NCBI GenBank assembly: GCA_964412555.1
Contig: CAYPPG010000147.1
Span: forward strand, 1-5,091
DNA length: 5,091 bases
Reading direction: 5' to 3'
From: CAYPPG01 sp964412555
GTDB lineage: Bacteria; Hinthialibacterota; Hinthialibacteria; Hinthialibacterales; Hinthialibacteraceae
The translations under genes were made by a program, and so were the position numbers. Of the stretch, positions 1 to 5,091 are shown piece by piece. A model generated the notes under the pieces. The model saw only the letters and a list, made by a program, of their open reading frames with translations. It was not told the DNA's origin and ran no database searches. Numbering within the stretch: position 1 is the first letter of the stretch; every line of letters starts with the position of its first letter.

Positions 1-1086
1 TTCCGGAGAGAAATCCTCATGCGCGCGCAGACGAAGGGCGTCTTGGATCAGCCGTTTGGTCTTCTTCGAAAACGCGACCCATTCTTCCGACGCATTTCGG
101 GCGTTGACCTTTTGCAACTCGGTCAGCAGATGAAAGAGGCAGCATTGGTGTTCCCGCCAGCCGACCGCGTCATAGGCCGACCAAAAGTCGGTGACCAAAA
201 TGCCATCAAATGTTTCTTGGAACAACTGCTTCAATGCCGGACTGCCGCGGCTGCGGTCCACCATGTAAAAGGTGGCCTGATCCGTGGTGAAGCACCAAAG
301 CCAATACGTTTTCCCATTCACCCGCCAGCCGGTTTCATCCGCATGCAACACCGCCGAATCCTGAATTTCCTCGGCCAACGTTTCGTACCAGATCAAAACG
401 ATCAGCCGTAGGCGATGCCATTGTTGAACCATGCTTCCTTTCGTCAATCGAAATTGTAAATGGTAATTCAGCGTTTCCAAAATTTGAGCCAGTGTCATGC
501 CCAGCGCATAATGCCAAAACGCGGTGAGCATCAGCAAGCGGATTCCGATTGTCGAATTGGGTAAAGCCGCATCCACTTTCGGTTCGACCAATTTCTTGCA
601 GTGCGGACAATAGTCCCGGTGGATAATGTGCTCGGTGACTTCCGGTTCGATTTCTTGCGGAATATCTTCGATGATCCGAGAGCGAACGCTTTGTTTACCG
701 TTGCACTGCTGTAACGGGCCGCCGCAGTCCGGGCAGCGATCCAGCCGGTGTTCTTCTTGCCGGTGAATCGTTTCCGGTCGTGCCCGACTCGTGCCGGGAT
801 GACCTTTTTGTCCCCCCGCTTTCTTTTTCTTCTTGGATTTGCCGGATTTGGCGGTCTCTTTTTTGTAAGGAGGAATCATTCCCGACGGGGTTGTCGGACT
901 TGGGGAAGATAGATCGTTTTCCTGTTGACCGCGAATTTGTTGGATCAGTTGCAGAAGAAGAAAAACCACCTCTTCTTCGCCCTTTTGCAGTACCGCTTGG
1001 ACGATTTTCCGAACTTCATTTTCGGAAACCGGTGCTTTTCTCGTCAGGAGAGTTTGCACCTGCTTTTGGACCGCATCACTCGGCAT
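1..1086 (-). CDS. IS66-family transposase (TnpC type), N-terminal 362 residues, cut by window edge
   Basis: This is the DDE transposase of an IS66-family element, read from ATG at 1086-1084 leftwards with no stop before base 1. The frame was translated by hand. Residues about 42-51 are Leu/Gln-rich, like the N-terminal leucine-zipper region of the family. A Lys-rich linker leads into AGGQKGHPGT near residue 90. A four-cysteine zinc finger follows (C118PDC121 and C160PHC163). The catalytic core begins with HADETGWRV (first Asp, D250) and continues with VTDFWSAYD (second Asp, D300). A Cys-Cys-Leu-Phe-His segment lies at 315-319, where the family has its C/H motif. The catalytic Glu and the C-terminus lie beyond the window, since the family is usually around 500 residues. 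A GAGGGA ribosome binding site lies just upstream of the ATG. No tnpA or tnpB precedes it, so it resembles the tnpC-only (ISBst12-like) subgroup. Family assignment is firm; whether the gene is intact cannot be seen. Confidence 0.93.
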   Translation of the reverse strand, partial: MPSDAVQKQVQTLLTRKAPVSENEVRKIVQAVLQKGEEEVVFLLLQLIQQIRGQQENDLSSPSPTTPSGMIPPYKKETAKSGKSKKKKKAGGQKGHPGTSRARPETIHRQEEHRLDRCPDCGGPLQQCNGKQSVRSRIIEDIPQEIEPEVTEHIIHRDYCPHCKKLVEPKVDAALPNSTIGIRLLMLTAFWHYALGMTLAQILETLNYHLQFRLTKGSMVQQWHRLRLIVLIWYETLAEEIQDSAVLHADETGWRVNGKTYWLWCFTTDQATFYMVDRSRGSPALKQLFQETFDGILVTDFWSAYDAVGWREHQCCLFHLLTELQKVNARNASEEWVAFSKKTKRLIQDALRLRAHEDFSPE

Positions 1087-1324
1087 AATTCCCTCAACTT
1101 CAATCCATCTTGTATACTATAATTCTAGGTATAGCTGAACTGAAGGGAGTTGTAAAGGGGGAAATTACAGATTCAGTTATTTATTTTTTGTCTGGTTCAC
1201 TTCTGTAGGCTGAACTGTTACATTAATTGAAGAATCCACCTCTAGTGATAGTAGGCTGTATCGAAGCTATCAAACCGTTATAAACGGTAAAACCTACGGT
1301 CTCAATTTTTTTGATGATTTATCT
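1087..1324. other. Intergenic stretch between IS66 transposase and the first host gene
   Basis: This 238-base gap holds the putative transposase promoter, the proposed IS66 end at 1168, and AT-rich host DNA. The nonamer GCTGAACTG occurs twice (1134-1142 and 1209-1217). AACTGAA (1138-1144) and TTCAGTT (1172-1178) form a short inverted pair. From 1214 the frame of the next gene is already open for 37 codons, with no ATG, GTG or TTG. I see no RNA gene and no convincing plus-strand promoter; TATAAT occurs at 1118-1123 but lacks a good -35. Confidence 0.5.
1111..1139 (-). promoter_or_regulatory. Possible promoter for the IS66 transposase
   Basis: On the minus strand, TTCAGC (1139-1134) and TATACA (1116-1111) are separated by 17 bases. 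The second hexamer ends 24 bases before the transposase ATG. Both match sigma-70 consensus only partly. An alternative -10, TATAGT (1121-1116), overlaps it. The placement fits, but the match is weak. Confidence 0.3.
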
Positions 1325-1969
1325 ATGATAAGGTTCGGAATGGAAACACGTCCGGACGAGGTATATCAAGAAAACTGCGATTGGGTTCAAGAACCGATTA
1401 TTAAAAACAAAGCAGACCGAATCGTTCAACGAATCATGCGAGAACGAACGGAAGAAGTAGATCAAGCAGTCATCAAGAGTATGAACTTTCCTTCGTTAGG
1501 AAAATATTGGGATGTTGTATATCCACGCCTAGAAAAACAGAAATATCAATATAAAATGGAACAAATTCGATTGTCATTTACTCCTTCCGGAAAGTTTATC
1601 AATCTTCATTTATGTTTCATCCGCAGCCCACCTGATATTTTGCATTTTGATATTTCGCGTAAGAAAGCGCTTACCTTAGCGAAACCGTTAGTGAGTATAT
1701 GTATGGAAATGCTTTTTCCAGATAGACAGGTTGATATGCAACTTAAAATCGTTGAACCAGAGATCATCGAAACTAGTGATGTTTTTGCACCTTTTACATT
1801 CGAATTACTTTCTAAAGATGTTAGGGAATCTAAATTGGTGTGGAGCATCCACTATATACCGACGAAGCCAATTGAAACACCAAGCGGATTGAAGTTTGGT
1901 TTTCGCGAATTAATGATTTATTTGGATAGTCTGTCAGGAGAAATTGTAGCCTGGGATTGGATTGGTTAG
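1325..1969 (+). CDS. Hypothetical protein, possibly PepSY-like at the C-terminus
   Basis: I do not recognise this 214-residue protein as a named family. Residues 1-80 are highly charged and look helical. A strand-like segment (LSFTPSGKFINLHLCF, 83-98) is followed by ISRKKALTLAKPLVSICMEML (about 110-130), which looks like a helix. The C-terminus has LVWSIHY (171-177) and LMIYLDSLSGEIVAW (196-210). The order 'strand, Ala-rich helix, L-V-W strand, then D-x-x-[ST]-G-E-I-V' resembles PepSY/YpeB-type domains, which are often exported inhibitory or regulatory modules. That likeness is by eye only. No signal peptide is seen from this start. The start is uncertain: Met6 at 1340 has AAGG six bases upstream, while ATG 1325 has no clear ribosome binding site. 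The frame is also open upstream to 1214, so the gene may be 5'-truncated. Its end overlaps the TTG start proposed for the next gene by 8 bases. Confidence 0.7.
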   Translation: MIRFGMETRPDEVYQENCDWVQEPIIKNKADRIVQRIMRERTEEVDQAVIKSMNFPSLGKYWDVVYPRLEKQKYQYKMEQIRLSFTPSGKFINLHLCFIRSPPDILHFDISRKKALTLAKPLVSICMEMLFPDRQVDMQLKIVEPEIIETSDVFAPFTFELLSKDVRESKLVWSIHYIPTKPIETPSGLKFGFRELMIYLDSLSGEIVAWDWIG

Positions 1970-2348
1970 CTCGATAATAATTTTTTTGTTTGTGTGGGAC
2001 GTGAACAACGATGCTTCGTTACTCTTAATGGCACATCAAATTTTAAAAAGAACCGGAAGACAATTCGAAGTGTTTCGTTCCTATGAAATCGTGGACAAAG
2101 CCATCTACATGCCGCAAATGTCGGATGACAGCGATTGGGTTTCGTTTGTTGCCAGTGATGAAGATTTGTTTAATATTCGGCGAGTTCGAAATATCATAGA
2201 TGAAAGGAAACCGACAAAGAATTTAATCTTGCTGGAATGGGAGAAAGAGGACCGCTCATTCACCCGTCATCAACTGGATACAATTGAAGGAATAATCACG
2301 TTTCGCCTGTTTGATGATGGAAGTGAAATAATTTGGAACACGCAATAA
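1962..2348 (+). CDS. Hypothetical protein, about 106-128 residues
   Basis: I do not recognise this protein. From TTG 1962 it is 128 residues and begins with a hydrophobic run (IIIFLFV, residues 5-11). The remainder is polar and acidic and looks like a small soluble domain, ending with FRLFDDGSEIIWN. The start is unclear: TTG 1962 overlaps the upstream gene by 8 bases, GTG 2001 is also in frame, and ATG 2028 (residue 23) would give 106 residues. None has a strong ribosome binding site. If the later start is right, the hydrophobic run is not translated. Tight spacing with the upstream gene and the hairpin directly downstream suggest that the two form one transcription unit. No catalytic or binding motif is visible. 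I am fairly confident it is coding because its composition is protein-like throughout and it lies between a gene and a terminator. Confidence 0.6.
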   Translation: MVSSIIIFLFVWDVNNDASLLLMAHQILKRTGRQFEVFRSYEIVDKAIYMPQMSDDSDWVSFVASDEDLFNIRRVRNIIDERKPTKNLILLEWEKEDRSFTRHQLDTIEGIITFRLFDDGSEIIWNTQ

Positions 2349-2354
2349 ACCATG

Positions 2355-2391
2355 ACGGCATAGGAGAACGATGTTTGTTCTCCTATGCCGT
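2355..2391 (+). terminator. Perfect 15-bp stem-loop, probable intrinsic terminator
   Basis: ACGGCATAGGAGAAC (2355-2369) pairs without mismatch with GTTCTCCTATGCCGT (2377-2391) around a 7-base loop. It begins seven bases after the stop codon of the preceding gene. The following TTAAATTTCTTGTT is T-rich but not a continuous T run, so termination may be imperfect. It could also act as an mRNA 3'-end stabiliser. It separates the two unknown genes from the propeller gene. Confidence 0.75.
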
Positions 2392-2417
2392 TAAATTTCT
2401 TGTTATCTGCGAGACAT

Positions 2418-2423
2418 AAGGTG
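2418..2423 (+). promoter_or_regulatory. Ribosome binding site of the propeller gene
   Basis: AAGGTG lies five bases before ATG 2429. It supports this start, which is also the one that places a signal peptide at the N-terminus. Confidence 0.65.
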
Positions 2424-2428
2424 TTAAA

Positions 2429-2854
2429 ATGAATTATAAAATTTTATTCGTATTCGGAACGATTTTTCTTTGTGCTGCTGATGAGTCCCAAACTGAGGAA
2501 AAGGGAATTCATAAAAATGTTTCTAGAGTAATTCAACAAGAAGTACGCTATCCCCTACCTCTGTTGCGCGAGATAGAAGGTACATTTCATTTCCTCCCTG
2601 ATGGACAGCGTGGCATTCTTGAAAAGGATGGCCATTCACAACTGTGGGATATCCGCTCTTGGTCGCCAATACGCGATTTACCTTCAAATGTAAGTCAAAT
2701 TAGCAACATTATGATTAAAGAAAACAGCATAATTGCTTTGTCTTACAAAAATTCTAATACTATTCAAGTTCTAAATGTACTTACAGGAAAGATATTTAAA
2801 ATATATTCATATAATAAATTTCTGAACAGTCCTAAATTCTTCTATAAATTATGA
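2429..2854 (+). pseudogene. Secreted WD40/beta-propeller protein, 5' fragment interrupted by an IS
   Basis: This is the N-terminal part of an exported beta-propeller protein. Residues 1-17 form a signal peptide: a short basic start (NYK), a hydrophobic core (ILFVFGTIFL), and a likely cleavage after C-A-A. A lipoprotein site is unlikely because the residue before Cys15 is Leu. Residues 51-84 form one recognisable blade (FLPDGQRGILEKDG, then LWD). Residues about 89-126 form a weaker second blade ending VLNVLTGKI. The genuine sequence probably ends at about residue 140, at base 2850. The last codon and the TGA (2852-2854) come from or span inserted DNA. The reading frame resumes at about 4424. 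Such propellers usually serve as binding scaffolds, and no enzyme motif is present. The truncated product would have about two blades and is unlikely to fold as a propeller. Confidence 0.8.
2845..2850 (+). repeat. Left copy of candidate target-site duplication TAAATT
   Basis: TAAATT immediately precedes the inserted DNA and recurs at 4424-4429 on the far side. Both copies lie at the same codon position in the propeller frame. A hexamer match in AT-rich DNA can arise by chance, so the frame agreement is the stronger argument. Confidence 0.5.
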
Positions 2855-2864
2855 TATCCCCAAT

Positions 2865-4274
2865 TTAAGCAACCAGTTGATAATCTTGAAGTTGTTGAAT
2901 TGTCATGTTTTCCGAGATTATTTTCTTCAGTTTATGATCCGGGGGTGCATTCCAGAGAAATTCAAACAGGCTGGAACGCATGGCATAAGAGACCACTAGC
3001 TCCGAAGGGGGATTTGCGGTATTCATCGTTCGCAGCCAACTGCGAAATTGAGTCCAGACTTCTTTGCCATGAACCAGTGCCAAGTATTGAAGTAATCCCT
3101 GAGCGATACAACCCAATTGGACAAATCGGTGATAAGATTCCAGTTTCCGTTTCACGTCCCTCCGATAGGAATCGGAACAACGATGCAAATATTGATTGCC
3201 TTGATTTCGCTTGATGGGCTTCATCGCTTTCATCCAAAAGTGATACGCGTAGGAACCGATCCCATGAATCGCGCTCCGAAATCCCACCTCAATCTTAAAA
3301 CGGTATCCATAGATTTCGATGACTTTCAGAGGATCCAGGGAACGATCCGTACACATCAGAATCATCTTTCCTCTCGTGGGATGGATCACCCACACGAAAC
3401 GAATCAACTGTCCAATCGGACGCCATAACAATTCTTCCGTGCGATACCAAATCGGGATTTCCGTTTCTCCATACACTGGGCTCTTCGCTTGGATGAATTG
3501 GTCTGGACGATCCAAATAGGTTCGAAGCCGAATTTTCTTGCCATACTTTTTCGGGCGTCCACGCCGACGGATTTTCGACGGGACCGCCGGTTGATACGCG
3601 ACGGCATTGGTTCGCACCCGCGTGAGTAGTTGATGGCCTTCTTGTATTAATGGGACTATCACTTTCCGGCTTGCATAATAGGCATCTGCTACCAGAAGCG
3701 CCGAACGGGACTCACCGGACACCATTTCCAAGAACATCTCCGTGAGTTTGTTAAGAAGGCTTCGCTGGTCTCCCGGAAACCATTTCACGCCCTCATGAAT
3801 CCTGGAGATCAAGGGAACCGCCGCGACATGACCTCCCGCCGTACAGACCAACAAGGACAAGGCTTGAAACGAATGTCCCAGAATATACGGGGCTTTCGCA
3901 CTATTCTCGGAGGATTGGTGAAGTTTTTTCACACCGGGCATCTTCTTGCCTTCCTTGCTGACTTTGAGGCCGTCCGCCACATACACGGTATACCCGCCGA
4001 CTCGCAGTACCGGGAAAATACGATGAACCATCTTGTGCCAGATTTGGGTCAAATATCTCAAATCCAAGCTCGTACTGTAATTGAAAAAATGGAGAAATCC
4101 TTTATACAATCCCGGCTCCAGGAACACGGCTCGAATAAAACTCGTGACGCCGACGTTTTCGGGACGGATCGTAAAGCCAATCAGCACCAAAATCAGAAAC
4201 AAAAACGTTCGAGAACGCGAACATGCCCATTGAAATTCGCGAACACAGCTATACCAATCATTCCATAATTTCAT
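2865..4274 (-). CDS. IS4-superfamily DDE transposase, full length
   Basis: This 469-residue transposase appears complete. The N-terminal region has a hydrophobic helix (FLFLILVLIGFTIR, about 24-37) followed by VGVTSFIRAV, probably a DNA-binding domain. The RNase H-like catalytic core shows YVADGLKVSKEGKKMPGVKK (first Asp, D101), LVADAYYAS (second Asp, D197) and YGYRFKIE (E329). The last fits the Y-x2-R-x3-E part of the IS4 'Y-R-E-K' signature, although the Lys expected seven residues later is Ile. A basic RRRGRPKKYGKK stretch at about 236-247 lies in the insertion between D197 and E329. GAGGG ends six bases before the ATG as ribosome binding site. All three catalytic residues and a full C-terminus are present, so it may be active. 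I cannot decide between IS4, IS701 and a neighbouring group without a database. Confidence 0.9.
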   Translation of the reverse strand: MKLWNDWYSCVREFQWACSRSRTFLFLILVLIGFTIRPENVGVTSFIRAVFLEPGLYKGFLHFFNYSTSLDLRYLTQIWHKMVHRIFPVLRVGGYTVYVADGLKVSKEGKKMPGVKKLHQSSENSAKAPYILGHSFQALSLLVCTAGGHVAAVPLISRIHEGVKWFPGDQRSLLNKLTEMFLEMVSGESRSALLVADAYYASRKVIVPLIQEGHQLLTRVRTNAVAYQPAVPSKIRRRGRPKKYGKKIRLRTYLDRPDQFIQAKSPVYGETEIPIWYRTEELLWRPIGQLIRFVWVIHPTRGKMILMCTDRSLDPLKVIEIYGYRFKIEVGFRSAIHGIGSYAYHFWMKAMKPIKRNQGNQYLHRCSDSYRRDVKRKLESYHRFVQLGCIAQGLLQYLALVHGKEVWTQFRSWLRTMNTANPPSELVVSYAMRSSLFEFLWNAPPDHKLKKIISENMTIQQLQDYQLVA

Positions 4275-4423
4275 TTGGGTCCCTCAACCCTGATAGTCTA
4301 TTCTCTTCCCCTCACAAGGGTTTCAAAATACTCATAGGGTAGAGGGATTTCTTTTTCTGATCAATACCAATTTTCATACTTCTTGATCGTACTTTTTTCT
4401 TAGTTGAACTTCGCACTCTCCAG
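4275..4423. other. Non-coding right end of the IS4-like element
   Basis: This is the upstream region of the transposase. It holds the GAGGG ribosome binding site (4281-4285), several short G/C clusters including CCCT-CACA-AGGG near 4308-4319, and T-rich runs. A minus-strand TTGAAA near 4324 could be a -35, but no good -10 lies at proper spacing. In the propeller frame it has a TAG at 4401-4403, so it is not part of the host gene. Confidence 0.45.
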
Positions 4424-5091
4424 TAAATTTACTAGACCCAAAATAGGATACAATATATCTTCCGATGGAGAAAGAATAATTCTTTTAACCAATACAGCAG
4501 TCGCCACTGTGTATGAAACATTCATAGGTAATGAATTATTCATTTACAATGATAGTATATATGAAGAAAGTGTAAAACCTATATACGCGGTCGGAATATC
4601 TAATAATGGACAAAAAATTATCATTGTAAATTGGTGGCACCGCGGAAAGTTAATTGATGTTGCAAAAAATACTATATTACAAAATTTTGACAATATATAT
4701 ATTTATGGAGCAAAGATACGATTTAGCTCTTCCGATGAATATGCATTGATCGTTACAGGTGGAGCATTTAGTAAAACAGAAAGTATTGAAGGAGAAATTC
4801 ATGTTATCGATCTTCATAAAGAGAAAATCTTACATACATTATTTCTTTGGGATGAAATGATGAGTTTTGCTGAATTTTCTCCGGATAACAAATATATTAT
4901 TGCTGCGGGTTTCCGACTCTGTACGCTTTCTGTATGGGATGTAGAAACAGGTACGTTGTTAGTAACAATCAATAATGAATCCAGTTATGTATATGATATT
5001 GAATTTTCGCCAGATGGCACAAAAGTCGTAACCCTACACGAAGACGGCTTTTCCCGAATGTGGGATTTCTCCGCCTTCGCCCCTTCCGGTG
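4404..5091 (+). pseudogene. Secreted WD40/beta-propeller protein, 3' fragment, open at window edge
   Basis: This continues the propeller gene after the insertion. The frame opens after TAG 4401-4403, but the original host sequence probably resumes at about 4424 with KFTRPKIGYNISSDGER. At least five propeller repeats can be read. The first three are divergent (ISSDGERIILL, ISNNGQKIIIV, FSSSDEYALIV). The last two are canonical WD40 (FSPDNKYIIAAG ending in SVWDVETG, and FSPDGTKVVTLHEDG ending in MWD). The frame is open at 5091, so more blades may follow. TTG 4404 could serve as an internal start, but without a signal peptide the product would stay cytoplasmic. With the two blades before the insertion there are seven or more in all, consistent with a complete propeller before disruption. 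Confidence 0.8.
4424..4429 (+). repeat. Right copy of candidate target-site duplication TAAATT
   Basis: This matches 2845-2850. Joining the host DNA through a single copy gives Tyr-Lys-Phe-Thr-Arg in frame, with no stop. Confidence 0.5.

Larger units (their letters stand above)
1..1168 (-). mobile_element. IS66-family insertion sequence, partial (tnpC 5' side)
   Basis: The element contains the IS66 transposase and about 80 bases of upstream DNA. The outer end is proposed at 1168: read inward on the minus strand it starts GTAATTTCCCCCTTTAC, and IS66 elements commonly begin with GTAA. If that is correct, the 8-bp target duplication typical of the family would be AGATTCAG at 1169-1176. The other end is outside the window, so neither the terminal repeat nor the duplication can be checked here. 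The presence of the element is certain; this boundary is a guess from family habit. Confidence 0.6.
2851..4423 (-). mobile_element. IS4-superfamily insertion sequence inside the propeller gene (about 1.57 kb)
   Basis: The inserted DNA carries one transposase gene and splits the WD40 gene. Boundaries were placed by the shared TAAATT at 2845-2850 and 4424-4429 and by restoration of the propeller frame. The left end lies 14 bases beyond the transposase stop; the right end lies about 149 bases upstream of its ATG. Comparing ATGATATCCCC at the left with CTGGAGAGTGCG (minus strand) at the right gives no convincing terminal inverted repeat, so the exact ends may be off. The transposase gene is visibly richer in G+C than the gene it interrupts. 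Confidence 0.75.

Noticed and set aside
19..610. Long open frames at 19-411 (plus) and 335-610 (minus)
   Set aside because: They overlap the IS66 transposase in other frames and show no family motif.
780..1122. Plus-strand open frames at 780-1088 and 925-1122
   Set aside because: They are antisense to the N-terminal region of the IS66 transposase, whose zinc finger and linker read correctly on the minus strand.
1606..1848. Minus-strand 80-codon frame
   Set aside because: It is antisense to the 1325-1969 gene, with no ribosome binding site or recognisable domain.
2429..2476. Lipoprotein signal at Cys15 of the propeller protein
   Set aside because: The residues before the Cys (Ile-Phe-Leu) do not fit a lipobox, which needs a small residue at -1. 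A standard signal peptide fits better.
2900..4268. Several open frames of 66-157 codons inside 2900-4268, on both strands
   Set aside because: All lie within the IS4-like transposase in other frames. The transposase has full DDE motifs, and the others have low-complexity or shadow-like translations.
2860..4372. CCAATTT at 2860-2866 and again near 4366-4372 as an alternative target duplication
   Set aside because: The left copy overlaps the transposase stop codon, and this choice leaves in-frame stops in the propeller gene on both sides (TGA 2852-2854 and TAG 4401-4403).

Overview
The window is a short accessory stretch holding two unrelated insertion sequences and an AT-rich host background with at least three host genes. 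One of those genes, a secreted WD40/beta-propeller protein, is split by the second insertion sequence. No rRNA, tRNA or CRISPR array is visible, and I find nothing I would call a new multi-gene system. What is unusual here is mostly insertion damage and two unrecognised small genes.

Layout. From 1 to about 1168 on the minus strand lies the 5' (N-terminal) part of an IS66-family element; its transposase runs off the left edge. From 1169 to 1324 there is no recognised gene, but an open frame continues without a start codon into the next gene. Two plus-strand genes of unknown function follow, at 1325-1969 (possibly PepSY-like at its C-terminus) and 1962-2348. They touch or overlap, and a perfect 15-bp hairpin at 2355-2391, probably a terminator, closes them. 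A new gene starts at 2429 with a good ribosome binding site and a signal peptide. It encodes the first blades of a WD40-like propeller and is cut at about 2850. An IS4-superfamily DDE transposase gene (2865-4274, minus strand) sits inside the inserted DNA. The propeller frame resumes after it and is still open at the right edge (5091). A shared hexamer, TAAATT, lies at both junctions. Removing the insertion plus one copy of the hexamer rejoins the two halves in frame, so this looks like a clean and fairly recent insertion.

Organism. The transposase genes are visibly richer in G+C than the AT-rich host genes, as expected for mobile DNA of a different origin. A secreted WD40 propeller with FSPDG-type blades next to IS66 and IS4-like elements would fit a planctomycete or another bacterium with large expanded propeller families. 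This is an inference from gene style only, and taxonomy cannot be fixed from the window.

Functional links. The two unknown genes at 1325-2348 are probably co-transcribed. The propeller gene is separated from them by the terminator and has its own ribosome binding site. The insertion would give a truncated 141-residue product, so the propeller protein is probably not functional in this strain.
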